Assembly: GCA_037144355.1 (NCBI GenBank)
Contig: JBAWWY010000030.1
Coordinates: 1 to 19,871, forward strand
DNA length: 19,871 nt
Direction of reading: 5' to 3'
DNA from: JBAWWY01 sp037144355
Lineage (GTDB): Bacteria; Bacillota; Clostridia; Peptostreptococcales; Anaerovoracaceae
Position 1 is the stretch's first letter. Each line of letters starts with the position of its first letter. Below the pieces are notes generated by a model, which saw only the letters and a program-made list of their open reading frames with translations, searched no databases and was not told the DNA's origin. Position numbers and translations under genes: made by a program. Shown here in pieces: positions 6,955 to 14,658 of the stretch.

Positions 6955-7617
6955 ATGGAAATGAGAAAGACCAATACAAGTTTTGCCTTTGGATATAATT
7001 CTTACAAAATGTTTTGGGTTTTTTTAGTTTGCAGTTTTATTGGATATGCTTTTGAAACAATATATGCCGTTATCCGATTTTCCCATTTGGAAAGCCACGC
7101 GGGAGTTATTTATGGCCCCTTCAGCGAAATATATGGTTTTTCAGCTGTAATTATGGTCTTGCTTTTACACAGAGTCCATTCCATGAGTATTTACAATTTG
7201 TTCTTTGGCTGTGCCATTATTGGGGCGGTTTTCGAATTCATCTGCAGCTTGTTCCAGCAAACTGTCTTTGGCTATGTTTCCTGGGATTACAGCTTGGAAA
7301 GATTCAACATCTTTGGAAGGACTGGTTTCTTCTATGGTCTAATATGGGGGGTTCTCGGGGTATTCTTGATTAAATTTCTTTATCCCTTGATCAGCAGGCA
7401 CTTGGAAAAATTGCCCAACAAATATGGTCTTGCAATTACGTGGCTGCTCATTTTGTTCATGGTTTTTGATCTTTCCATTTCAGCAGCTGCCACATATAGA
7501 GCAAATCAAAGGTTTAATCACATACCGGCGACAAATGACCTGCAGGTTCAATTGGATAAATATTATCCAGATACATATATTAAGAAAATATATCCGAACA
7601 TTATCTACGGCAAGTAG
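6955..7617 (+). CDS. CmpB-family (PF06541) putative ABC-transporter type membrane protein
   Basis: A 220-aa membrane protein with about five hydrophobic helices. It shows the family pattern I recognise for CmpB-like proteins: FLVCSFIGYAFETIYAV in the first helix, YGPFSEIYGFSAV after it, and a GRTGFFYGLIWGVLGVF segment. The family is called a putative ABC-transporter permease, but no ATPase is adjacent and biochemical evidence is lacking. A GTG at 6946 is an in-frame alternative. The ATG at 6955 is chosen because GAGG lies 8 nt before it, whereas the GTG overlaps that sequence. It is followed after 31 bases by the GIY-YIG gene on the same strand. Confidence 0.85.
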   Translation: MEMRKTNTSFAFGYNSYKMFWVFLVCSFIGYAFETIYAVIRFSHLESHAGVIYGPFSEIYGFSAVIMVLLLHRVHSMSIYNLFFGCAIIGAVFEFICSLFQQTVFGYVSWDYSLERFNIFGRTGFFYGLIWGVLGVFLIKFLYPLISRHLEKLPNKYGLAITWLLILFMVFDLSISAAATYRANQRFNHIPATNDLQVQLDKYYPDTYIKKIYPNIIYGK

Positions 7618-7648
7618 CTTTATAATATTTGGGGAGATAAAAACGTTT

Positions 7649-7921
7649 ATGAATTATATTTATATAATAGAATGCAAGGATGGAACATTATATACTGGGT
7701 GGACAGTAAATATAGAAAAGCGGCTTGCCAAACATAATCTTGGTATTGGAGCAAAGTATACCAATGCAAGGTTCCCGGTGATTTTAAGATATTTGGAAGA
7801 GCATGCTTCAAAACAAGATGCAATGAAGAGAGAATGGGAAATCAAGAAATATAAAAGGACTAAGAAACTTGAACTTTGCAACTCTTGGTCCCAACACAGA
7901 AGCAAGAAAGCGCCAGTTTAA
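7649..7921 (+). CDS. GIY-YIG nuclease superfamily protein (UPF0213/YhbQ-like)
   Basis: A 90-aa single-domain protein, the usual UPF0213 length. The GIY-YIG elements are visible: YIYIIECKDGTLYTGWT at residues 3-19, the conserved arginine in NIEKRLAKHN, a tyrosine in GAKYTN, and a putative metal-binding glutamate in REWEIKKYKR. Members are thought to be small DNA endonucleases or DNA-binding repair factors. The frame is open upstream to 7424, but that overlaps the CmpB-like gene. The ATG at 7649 gives a normal N-terminus, with GGGGAG 12 nt upstream, a slightly long spacing. Its stop codon lies within a hairpin. Confidence 0.92.
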   Translation: MNYIYIIECKDGTLYTGWTVNIEKRLAKHNLGIGAKYTNARFPVILRYLEEHASKQDAMKREWEIKKYKRTKKLELCNSWSQHRSKKAPV

Positions 7922-7933
7922 AGTTTGGCGCTT
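7908..7933. terminator. Hairpin between convergent genes
   Basis: Perfect 8-bp stem AAGCGCCA / TGGCGCTT with a 10-base loop, including the GIY-YIG stop codon. There is no T-run on the plus strand. On the minus strand it is followed by TCTTGCTTCT, so it may serve mainly the small membrane protein gene at 7959-8288. Moderate evidence only. Confidence 0.5.
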
Positions 7934-7958
7934 CATAAAACGAAGTAATAGTGTATAT

Positions 7959-8288
7959 TTATTTATTTTTTTCTTCCATTGCCTTTTCTTTATTTCTCTT
8001 ATATGCCACTACTAACAGTAAAGCCATTCCAACAAGTGCAAATCCATATGTTATATATTGGGTTATGCCCGACAAACCCTCTAACGTTTTCAATTGCAGC
8101 GTTATTTCATGAAAACAGGAGAACAATCCCCCAATCCATAATAAATAAATCCCAGTTGAAAAAATTTTAGGATATTGTTTTGATAGTTTTATCTTGTAGA
8201 ATGCAATAACACCGAAACTTACTATCATTATTATAATATATTGCTTCCAGGGCAAATAGGTCAAACCGCTTATGTTGCCTAAATTCAT
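7959..8288 (-). CDS. Small hypothetical membrane protein
   Basis: A 109-aa protein with three predicted transmembrane helices (around residues 15-35, 43-60 and 75-97) and a highly charged C-terminus, KRNKEKAMEEKNK. I do not recognise the family. A TTG two codons upstream is possible. The ATG at 8288 is better placed, 7 nt after GGAGG. It follows the 74-aa protein gene by 77 bases on the same strand, so it may be the third gene of the ybjQ transcript, although no promoter or terminator is clear in that gap. Confidence 0.75.
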   Translation of the reverse strand: MNLGNISGLTYLPWKQYIIIMIVSFGVIAFYKIKLSKQYPKIFSTGIYLLWIGGLFSCFHEITLQLKTLEGLSGITQYITYGFALVGMALLLVVAYKRNKEKAMEEKNK

Positions 8289-8365
8289 TTCCAAACCTCC
8301 AATTTTTCCTATTTCTTAAATTTTTTTGTTTTACCATTCAGACTTCAAAATATGTACGTATGACC

Positions 8366-8590
8366 TTATTCCTCATGGTAGAATCTTTCCCCAGTACTGC
8401 TATTGTAGTATACTCGAAGCTTTCTTCCATCAGTCGGATCCAAAGTGACTTCATCTGTTTTCTCAAATCCTGGGGGAATTGCCGCCCCGTGATTTTTTCT
8501 GTATCTCTTGTCCCAGATTATAAAAGCCGCTATTGCTAAAACTATTATACCGATCTGGCCGAAAGCATAAAAATTAAAGAGTTCTCCCAT
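8366..8590 (-). CDS. Small single-span membrane protein, family unrecognised
   Basis: A 74-aa protein with one N-terminal hydrophobic helix (about residues 8-26), then a basic segment KRYRKNHG and a soluble tail ending DGRKLRVYYNSSTGERFYHEE. The tail reads like a small beta-hairpin domain. No catalytic motif is seen. The start codon lies 2 bases after the YbjQ stop, with AAGG 8 nt upstream, so the two genes are translationally close and probably co-expressed. A partnership with YbjQ at the membrane is possible but unproven. Confidence 0.8.
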   Translation of the reverse strand: MGELFNFYAFGQIGIIVLAIAAFIIWDKRYRKNHGAAIPPGFEKTDEVTLDPTDGRKLRVYYNSSTGERFYHEE

Positions 8591-8592
8591 TT

Positions 8593-8913
8593 TTAAACCT
8601 TCTCTATTATTACTGCGGTTCCATATGCTAATACTTCGCTCATGTATTGTCCGATTTCACTTGAGTCAAATCTCATCATGACAATGGCATTTGCCCCCAT
8701 GACTGATGCATTCATTACTAGGCGGTCGATAGCCTGTTTTCTTGCATCTTCAAGCATGGAAGTATATTCGTGGATTTCCCCTCCAATTAAGCTTCTCAAA
8801 CCGGCGATTATATTTCCGCCCAAACCTCGGCTTCTCACGATTAATCCAAAAACCTGCCCTTTTACCTCAATTACCTTGTACCCGGAAATGTTTTCAGTTG
8901 TAACAACTATCAT
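8593..8913 (-). CDS. YbjQ/UPF0145 family protein (heavy-metal-binding domain)
   Basis: A 106-aa protein of the UPF0145 family (PF01906), which forms pentamers and is called heavy-metal-binding from sequence and structure. The core is complete: MIVVTTENISGYKVIEVKG, the GLGGNIIAGLRSLIGGEI loop, the helix MLEDARKQAIDRL, and GANAIVMMRFDSSEIGQ. The frame is open a further 36 codons upstream, but that stretch is low-complexity. GGGAGG lies 8 nt before the ATG at 8913, which gives the standard family N-terminus. It is first in a likely two- or three-gene transcript with small membrane proteins. The family's biological role is unresolved. Confidence 0.93.
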   Translation of the reverse strand: MIVVTTENISGYKVIEVKGQVFGLIVRSRGLGGNIIAGLRSLIGGEIHEYTSMLEDARKQAIDRLVMNASVMGANAIVMMRFDSSEIGQYMSEVLAYGTAVIIEKV

Positions 8914-8985
8914 TAAACTTACCTCCCTAAATTGGAATTTGTCATTTCTAAAAAATCCTAAGTTGTGTTTATTATTTCGACTTTC

Positions 8986-9012
8986 ATTATATATTATTTC
9001 TTCACTTTTCAA
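8986..9012 (-). promoter_or_regulatory. Probable promoter of the ybjQ-like gene
   Basis: Minus-strand TTGAAA (9007-9012), 15-base spacer, TATAAT (8986-8991). The -10 is perfect, but the spacer is short. Leader of about 65 nt. Confidence 0.5.
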
Positions 9013-9074
9013 CACCTCCAAAGTTAATTTGTGTTGTCATTTCGAAAAGTTTAATACCCAAAGTTTACCGGCAA

Positions 9075-9103
9075 CTGACTTGGGCAAAATATTATGCTAT
9101 AAT
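9075..9103 (+). promoter_or_regulatory. Promoter of the ECF S-component-like gene
   Basis: CTGACT (9075-9080), 17-base spacer ending in TGC, TATAAT (9098-9103): a perfect extended -10 with a partial -35. Start site about 9110, a 29-base leader. Confidence 0.65.
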
Positions 9104-9138
9104 TATTCAAGATTATTATGGAAATGGAGAAATAGATT

Positions 9139-9663
9139 ATGGAAAAAATAAATGTAGCTTCAATAACAAAATTAGCCCTTTTGCTGGCAATAATCGCCAT
9201 GATCCAGATGTTTGGCAGGCTGATACCCAATGGCAACCTGGTTGTAGGCTCAATTGTGAATGCCTGTCTGTTGATTGCTGTTGCCACAGTTGGACTAAGA
9301 GGTGCCGCGATACTTTCTTTTCTTGCACCTTTTACATCATTAATTAGCAACCATGCGCCAATCGCCGCCGCCTTGCTTCCTTTTGCCCCGGTTATCGTGG
9401 TTGGAAATTTCGTCTACGCGGCAATATTTTATTATATGATGAAAAAGAACAAGATTGCAGGAGTAGCTTTGGGTTCTGTAGCTAAATTTGGAATCCTTTA
9501 TGTTGGCGTCACCGTCTTTTTGAGTTTGATGAGCTTCCCAAAATTTGCAGCCGTTTTATTGGTTCTTTTCAGCTGGCCTCAACTGATCACTGCCTTGATC
9601 GGTGGTTTCATAGCTTTGACTGTAATCAAGAGGCTTGAAAAGACTGGCTTTGTGAGCAAGTAA
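9139..9663 (+). CDS. Membrane protein resembling an ECF transporter S component
   Basis: A 174-aa, very hydrophobic protein with about six helices and short loops. It opens with MEKINVASITKLALLLAIIAMIQ, the pattern of a short basic N-terminus leading into an A-rich first helix. Overall size and the small-residue-rich helices (NLVVGSIVNACLLIAVATVG) resemble substrate-binding S components of ECF vitamin transporters. No known substrate signature is visible, and no EcfA or EcfT gene is adjacent, so if real it would use a shared energising module encoded elsewhere. GGAG lies 9 nt before the ATG. It could instead be an unrelated small membrane protein. Confidence 0.8.
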   Translation: MEKINVASITKLALLLAIIAMIQMFGRLIPNGNLVVGSIVNACLLIAVATVGLRGAAILSFLAPFTSLISNHAPIAAALLPFAPVIVVGNFVYAAIFYYMMKKNKIAGVALGSVAKFGILYVGVTVFLSLMSFPKFAAVLLVLFSWPQLITALIGGFIALTVIKRLEKTGFVSK

Positions 9664-9757
9664 AAGATGGCATAGTCTAAAAACTTCAGTTCCGGTTTAT
9701 TAAATATAATGGAATTTAATGTGCTCAAAATATAAACGAATATAAAAGAATTGAAAA

Positions 9758-9802
9758 GCGGCTGCGGATTTTTATGAATTCCGTGGCCGCCATTTATTTA
9801 CA
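9758..9802. terminator. Bidirectional terminator between convergent genes
   Basis: An 11-bp stem starting GCGGCTGCGGA and closing TCCGTGGCCGC (9758-9768 with 9780-9790, two G-U pairs). It is followed by CATTTATTTA on the plus strand and by TTTTCAATTCTTTT on the minus strand. It can end both the ECF-like gene and the beta-propeller gene. Confidence 0.75.
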
Positions 9803-9864
9803 TTAAAGATTTCTTTTATTAATTGCGACATCAACTGATTGCCATAGGGATATTTTAGATCGCT

Positions 9865-12309
9865 CTATTTCAACGTGCTGATTGGTTCCAGTGTCTGCAT
9901 GTTGAATGACCTAACCTGGCTATCCTGGATATAATAAAGCACATTTCCTATGTAGCAAAGACGGCGGATATAACTATAATATCCCATGTCAGTGCTGTTT
10001 TGGATAGCGGTTTCATATGCGATTCTTCCTTTTTCTTTAAATCCTATGGTTGCATCATATGTCAAAACCACCGCACCGCTGAAATAATTTGAGATATCTG
10101 ATTTCGTGACCAATGTAGAATCCATAACCGTTGCCTCAAATGCAAGGATATTATCCTTTTGGTCCATCATCAAGGCTTTGTGGTTGTTTAAAATTTCAGA
10201 ATAGCTTCCACTATCACCTACTGTATATGTTTGAAGCTCTTTTGGTTTGCCCTGGTCGGCTACATCGAATATGGAAAATTTTATGCCGGTCTGCCTGGTT
10301 CCAATTACGATTTCCTTGCCAGATTCATCTTTGGAATAAACATCTTCCATCCCTTGACCAACACCAAGTATGAGGTTTTCACCTATTGGATAAAGGAAGT
10401 TGGAAAATCCAGGAACTTTAAGTTCGCCAACAACTTTTGGGCTAGTCGGAGTGGAAAGATCGATTACGAACAATGGATCAATCTGCCTAAAAGTAACTAT
10501 ATACCCTTTATTCCCCATGAATCTTACCGCATATATGCGATCACCTTTTGCCATATTCTCCAATGCACCTATCTGATTCAAATTGGTATCGAGAACATAT
10601 ACGGCATTTGCTCCCCCAGATCCTCCACCAGTAGTTGCCACTCGAAGATTGCCATCAAACTCGTCCATGGAAAACTGATTTAAAAGCGTGCCCTGGACTT
10701 TTCCGCCACCAGCGAAACCAAGCTTTGTGCCGTTGATTGAATACTTGGTAATGGCCGTCATCTCTCCAAATGAGCCACTATAATCCGCTTGGGCGATATA
10801 GAGATTGTTTTCATTCATAAAAACCGTCGACCCACTTCCCAAGATTGCCTCGATGTTGGCCGGCTCATCGGTTTTCATAATATCAACTGCCGCTACCATG
10901 AGGTATTGGGGGGATGGGCTTTCGGGATAGCACATAATCTTGTCAATTGGAAGGGACTTGTAATCGCTGCTTTGGGTTGAATCCTTGTACATGGGAACTA
11001 TTTCACCAGGATTGGCAGGACTATAATAGTAGAAATATTTGTTGGTCATTAAGTAAACTGTGTCACCGCTTTTTCTGCTTGAAAGCATGGAACCTTCTAC
11101 GGAAAGTTCCTTAAGGAGCTTCGTCTTTCCATTTGTATCAACCGAATAGATTGCGCAGTAAGTGAAGTTTTTACCCTGCCAGATTGGGGGATAAATGGCG
11201 ATAGATTTCTCAACTGCCACTCCTTGTGCCGATGATGAGGAATTAGAGCCCGCCGGCGATATTGAAACAGGTGGTGCCGGTGTTGGGGTCATTATTTGAT
11301 AGTCGTTTCTCCATAAAGAACCCAGAACAACCAACCTACCCTTATCTATGTATAGCTCGGAAATATTGATGTTCATTCCAGTTCTTGGATCTATAGGCAT
11401 TTTAATAGTGTCCACTAAAGTCATAATGCCATTTTCTGCTTTTACTATTTTCACAAAGCCGCCGCCGGCAATATATATGAAGTTTCCATCGGTCTTGATG
11501 ACGTCTGCCTCATCAACTCCTAACACCTGGTTGTTTGTTGTTGAAAAATCCTGGGTTGAAGTGGTTTTGCCGGCATTTTGATCTGCCGCGCCTTCAGCCG
11601 CAGGCAACGCCGGAGTGGTAGCTGGGGCTGTGGAAGGTGCTGTTCCACTTACATCAGCAGGACTATTTTGTATTTCAATTGTTCGAACCAAGTCAGTGCT
11701 GTAATAGTTCATCTTTGTTGCGATTATGCTTTTAAGCTGGGCAAGGGAAGTAATCTTGACAGCCTGTCCAATCTTGTCCTTTATATTCGCCTTCAATACT
11801 GTATTTGTTGCAAGGTTTACTACACTGCTGCCCACAGTAATGATATTCTGGCTATAATCCACAGTTTTGCCCAGAACTTTTTCACATATAACTCTAAGTG
11901 GAACCATTGACCGATTTTCAATGATTAGCATCTCGGTATCATATGTAAATGTCTGCGTCGATTTCCCTATAATTTCTTTTGTATAATAATTCTTTCCAGC
12001 AAAGAAAGTATATTTTCCTCCGTTATAATTGATAACCGCCGCCTTTTTTACTGCGTCAAAAGATACCACCGCCCCGAAATGTTCAGCTATAGCCCTTATT
12101 GGGACAAGTGTCCGGCTTTTATATATAATCGGTGCTACGTTTGGATTATCTGAATCGAGGGCTTTTATAACCCCGCTGGAAACAGTCAGAGGGCTGCCAA
12201 TGTAAAGAGCGAGGTCATATTTATCAGCAGAACCTGCAGCTGCAAATACTGGTGGGCTTATGGAAAATACCAGAGCAAAAGTTAAAACCCATACAAATAG
12301 TTTTTTCAT
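9865..12309 (-). CDS. Secreted beta-propeller protein with N-terminal stalk domain (PF09826-type)
   Basis: The largest gene in the window, 814 aa. A signal peptide (MKKLFVWVLTFALVFSISPP, cleavage after the Ala run near residue 25) is followed by a copper amine oxidase N-terminal-like domain at about 45-160 with paired motifs TLVPIRAIAEHFG and SMVPLRVICEKVLG. Then come a Pro/Ala/Thr-rich linker and the beta-propeller domain, beginning at the diagnostic VDEADVIKTDG near 265 and running to the C-terminus. It is exported and probably wall-associated. The family is common in Clostridia and Bacilli and has no proven function. A TTG at 12327 would add six codons. The ATG at 12309 has AAAGG 10 nt upstream and a normal signal peptide. 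It carries the same kind of stalk as the MBL protein at 5248-6702. Confidence 0.93.
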   Translation of the reverse strand: MKKLFVWVLTFALVFSISPPVFAAAGSADKYDLALYIGSPLTVSSGVIKALDSDNPNVAPIIYKSRTLVPIRAIAEHFGAVVSFDAVKKAAVINYNGGKYTFFAGKNYYTKEIIGKSTQTFTYDTEMLIIENRSMVPLRVICEKVLGKTVDYSQNIITVGSSVVNLATNTVLKANIKDKIGQAVKITSLAQLKSIIATKMNYYSTDLVRTIEIQNSPADVSGTAPSTAPATTPALPAAEGAADQNAGKTTSTQDFSTTNNQVLGVDEADVIKTDGNFIYIAGGGFVKIVKAENGIMTLVDTIKMPIDPRTGMNINISELYIDKGRLVVLGSLWRNDYQIMTPTPAPPVSISPAGSNSSSSAQGVAVEKSIAIYPPIWQGKNFTYCAIYSVDTNGKTKLLKELSVEGSMLSSRKSGDTVYLMTNKYFYYYSPANPGEIVPMYKDSTQSSDYKSLPIDKIMCYPESPSPQYLMVAAVDIMKTDEPANIEAILGSGSTVFMNENNLYIAQADYSGSFGEMTAITKYSINGTKLGFAGGGKVQGTLLNQFSMDEFDGNLRVATTGGGSGGANAVYVLDTNLNQIGALENMAKGDRIYAVRFMGNKGYIVTFRQIDPLFVIDLSTPTSPKVVGELKVPGFSNFLYPIGENLILGVGQGMEDVYSKDESGKEIVIGTRQTGIKFSIFDVADQGKPKELQTYTVGDSGSYSEILNNHKALMMDQKDNILAFEATVMDSTLVTKSDISNYFSGAVVLTYDATIGFKEKGRIAYETAIQNSTDMGYYSYIRRLCYIGNVLYYIQDSQVRSFNMQTLEPISTLK

Positions 12310-12443
12310 TTCTTCACGACCTTTCAATACATCTTTGAAGCGGCAACTTTGGAATTTATAAATTCGTGAATGCCAGCATTATGATAATTCTTTCGTTTTT
12401 TAGACGTTTTAAATTGATAATTGTTTCATTTGGCCCGCATTTA

Positions 12444-12472
12444 ATTATACTCCAAATTGATTTCTGAGTAAA
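12444..12472 (-). promoter_or_regulatory. Promoter of the beta-propeller gene
   Basis: Minus-strand TTTACT (12467-12472), 17-base spacer, TATAAT (12444-12449). The leader is about 128 nt and contains the palindrome GAATTTATAAATTC at 12352-12365. Its -35 box lies within the spacer of the divergent promoter. Confidence 0.65.
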
Positions 12473-12484
12473 AAAGAATATAAT
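12457..12484 (+). promoter_or_regulatory. Promoter of the 120-aa membrane protein gene
   Basis: TTGATT (12457-12462), 16-base spacer, TATAAT (12479-12484), start site about 12491. It physically overlaps the minus-strand promoter of the beta-propeller gene. Confidence 0.7.
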
Positions 12485-12517
12485 AGAATTTAAAATATCA
12501 AATGAGGATGGTAAAAA

Positions 12518-12880
12518 ATGATTGGACTACATATTGGCTTAAGTATTATTTTATTCGCTATTGGGTTCGCAATGAGATATGGCTATGCAAAATCCCTAAC
12601 GGTATTTTTTTATCACAATATACCAAAATTGGCGAGGGAAGAATTTGACGAAATTAAAGTTGGCAAATTCGTCAGTCAAACATTTATGAAACTTGGATCT
12701 ATAATATTGTTGATAGCTATGTTTGGATTTTTCAAACCAGAAAACTTTAAGGAAGCAATTATTGTTGGTTGGATAAGCTTTATAATTTTTGCTATCTGTT
12801 CAGTCACTTTCATGTATAAACCAAATGTGGCGAATAAGTCAAAAAAAGAAATCGGCGAAAGAAAAAATTTATTGAAATAA
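12518..12880 (+). CDS. Small membrane protein, DUF3784-like
   Basis: A 120-aa protein with three hydrophobic helices (about 3-20, 58-72 and 79-98). Between the first two is a charged segment PKLAREEFDEIKVGKFVSQTF, resembling the loop of DUF3784 proteins, where a tyrosine- or asparagine-rich loop precedes a cytoplasmic EEK/YDE motif. The match is by character and not firm. AUG is preceded by GAGGATGGTAAAA. It is followed after 57 bases by the EamA gene, with a small AAGCAA / TTGCTT hairpin (12889-12904, no T-run) between them. The C-terminal tail is very lysine-rich. Confidence 0.75.
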   Translation: MIGLHIGLSIILFAIGFAMRYGYAKSLTVFFYHNIPKLAREEFDEIKVGKFVSQTFMKLGSIILLIAMFGFFKPENFKEAIIVGWISFIIFAICSVTFMYKPNVANKSKKEIGERKNLLK

Positions 12881-12937
12881 CATGCTAAAAGCAAGGATTT
12901 GCTTAAATAATCTACAAAAGTTACAAGGAGCCCTAAA

Positions 12938-13783
12938 TTGACAGACAGGCGTAAGGGAATATTAATGGCAATCGGTGCGGCATTTTTCTATGCCATGATT
13001 GCTGTGAGCATCAAATGGATTGATGGGATTCCTCCTTTGGAGAAGTTCTTTTTTCGTTCAGTCTTCGGGTTGGTGTTTATTTGCATATTTATGGCTAGAT
13101 ATAGAGTGTCTTTCAAGTATGTTAACCAGGCAATGCTGATATTACGTGGGTTGACAGGGCTTGCAGGGGGGCTGACATATTATCTTGCTGTTTCGAAAGC
13201 TCCATTGGCTGAAGTTATCACCCTTAGCAATATGTTCCCATTCATGGTTGTAATCCTATCTGCAATTTTTCTGAAAGAGAAAATTAGATCATACCATATT
13301 GCGGCAGTCGCAATAAGCTTTGCCGGTGCCCTTCTAGTCATTCGACCAGGATTTAGCGGAATCAACATCTACTACATCATAGCGTTCTCATCTGCAGTTT
13401 TTACTGCTTTTTCATATACAATCTTGAAGCATCTTCGGACAACGGATACTTCCGAGATTGTTGTTTTCTACTTTTCACTGATTGGCGTCCTTGGTTGTAT
13501 CCCAATCATGCTGCTTGGGCAATTTGTAATGCCAACAGCTTATCAATTTTTCCAGTTGTCAGTACTTGGATTGAACGCCACCATTTACCAGTGGCTTGTC
13601 AGCTCTGCTTATAAGCATGCGCCTGCCGGAGAGCTCTCGATCTACAGTTATACGACTATCCTGTTTTCATCATTGATGGGGATTCTGTTCTGGCAGGAAT
13701 ATCTAACGCCGGCTACAGTCCTTGGCATTATTTGCATCTTCATAGGGGGATACATTATTTTCAGAAGAGAGCATGTCAAATAA
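12938..13783 (+). CDS. EamA/DMT-superfamily transporter
   Basis: A 281-aa inner-membrane transporter with ten predicted helices arranged as two EamA repeats (about residues 8-132 and 145-275). Typical signatures are GAAFFYAMIAVSIKW in helix 1, LPLFKF-like PPLEKFFFRSVFGL in helix 2, APLAEVITLSNMFPFMVVILS, and in the second half YSYTTILFSSLMGILFWQEYL. Members export metabolites such as amino acids or purines; the substrate is not readable here. The start is the TTG at 12938, supported by AAGGAG 7 nt upstream. An ATG 9 codons later has no such site. Confidence 0.92.
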   Translation: MTDRRKGILMAIGAAFFYAMIAVSIKWIDGIPPLEKFFFRSVFGLVFICIFMARYRVSFKYVNQAMLILRGLTGLAGGLTYYLAVSKAPLAEVITLSNMFPFMVVILSAIFLKEKIRSYHIAAVAISFAGALLVIRPGFSGINIYYIIAFSSAVFTAFSYTILKHLRTTDTSEIVVFYFSLIGVLGCIPIMLLGQFVMPTAYQFFQLSVLGLNATIYQWLVSSAYKHAPAGELSIYSYTTILFSSLMGILFWQEYLTPATVLGIICIFIGGYIIFRREHVK

Positions 13784-13810
13784 AAAGCACGCTGCAAGCG
13801 TGCTTTTCTT
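13783..13810. terminator. Bidirectional terminator between EamA and ZIP genes
   Basis: Perfect 10-bp stem AAAAGCACGC / GCGTGCTTTT (13783-13792 and 13798-13807) with a 5-base loop. T-rich tails lie on both strands (TTTTCTT on plus, TTTTTATTT on minus). The EamA stop codon ends at the stem base. Confidence 0.9.
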
Positions 13811-13825
13811 AAATATTTGTAAATA

Positions 13826-14638
13826 TTAAAACAAAAATTGTATGCTTATTCCCATAACCAGCATTCCCGAAAGCAAGCCATATATAGTCAAATGGTGTTC
13901 TCCATATTGCCTTGCTGTAGGAAGAAGCTCATCAAAAGAAATGTAGATCATAATTCCAGCTATGCCAGCGAATATTACACCCAACATCAAATCATTAATA
14001 TATGGTGCAAGGAACAAAAATGCAAAGACTGCTCCAAGCGGTTCCGCAGCACCTGATAAGAGAGAATAGAAAAAGGCCTTTTTTCTGCTGCCAGTTGCAC
14101 AGTATACAGGAATTGCAACTGCTATGCCTTCAGGTATATTATGAATTGCAACTGCTATTGCTATAGCAATTCCCAGTTTTGGCTGACTCATTCCAGAAAC
14201 GAAGGTTACCAAGCCTTCAGGGAAATTATGGATGGTTATTGCTACGGCTGTGAGGATGCTTGTCTTCATTAACTTATGTGGGTTTGGCGCTACCCTGCAT
14301 GACTCAACTTCCTCTATGCTATGCATCTCATGTGGGTTCTCTTGAGCCGGTATAAGCTTGTCAATTGCTGCAATTAGAAGTATTCCACCAAAAAACGCAA
14401 CTATTGTTAGCCAGCCACCCGCGTTTTTGCCCAAGCTAGAAATTAGATTTGTTTTCGCATCTGGGAGAATCTCCATAAATGATATAAATATCATTATCCC
14501 AGCGGAAAATCCCAATGCAACCGATAGGAACTTCTTATTTGTCGTGCGAAATAGCAAAACAAACAAACCCCCTATTCCCGTGGATAATCCTGCGAAAAGA
14601 GACAAGCTTAATGCTAAAATCCAATTATTTGGTTCCAA
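13826..14638 (-). CDS. zupT: ZIP family divalent metal transporter (ZupT-like)
   Basis: A 270-aa protein with eight helices that imports zinc or other divalent metals across the cytoplasmic membrane. The ZIP binuclear metal-site motifs are both intact: HNFPEG at 137-142 and HNIPEG at 166-171. EPLG follows at 199-202, and a short variable loop at 98-122 contains three histidines. The opening LSLFAGLSTGIGGLFVLLF matches ZupT. The start is a TTG at 14638, with AAGGAAG about 7 nt upstream; no in-frame ATG fits the family N-terminus. It lies 20 bases after the saccharopine-dehydrogenase-like gene and is probably co-transcribed with it. Metal specificity is inferred. Confidence 0.93.
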   Translation of the reverse strand: MEPNNWILALSLSLFAGLSTGIGGLFVLLFRTTNKKFLSVALGFSAGIMIFISFMEILPDAKTNLISSLGKNAGGWLTIVAFFGGILLIAAIDKLIPAQENPHEMHSIEEVESCRVAPNPHKLMKTSILTAVAITIHNFPEGLVTFVSGMSQPKLGIAIAIAVAIHNIPEGIAVAIPVYCATGSRKKAFFYSLLSGAAEPLGAVFAFLFLAPYINDLMLGVIFAGIAGIMIYISFDELLPTARQYGEHHLTIYGLLSGMLVMGISIQFLF

Positions 14639-14658
14639 TATTTCACTTCCTTGATTAA

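Noticed and set aside
8917..9021. 36-codon N-terminal extension of the YbjQ-like frame, with an alternative start at 9021.
   Set aside because: It contains the predicted promoter -10, has no family similarity, and the ATG at 8913 has a much better Shine-Dalgarno and the standard N-terminus.
10231..10683. 150-codon plus-strand frame within the beta-propeller gene.
   Set aside because: It is antisense to a convincing secreted protein; no ribosome binding site or family resemblance.
12352..12365. 14-base palindrome GAATTTATAAATTC in the beta-propeller leader.
   Set aside because: It is made almost wholly of A and T, is far from the -10/-35 boxes, and such palindromes are expected by chance at this base composition.
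12889..12904. AAGCAA-GGAT-TTGCTT hairpin between the 120-aa protein and EamA genes as a terminator.
   Set aside because: The stem is only 6 bp and no T-run follows, so it does not support a transcript end; the two genes may be co-transcribed.
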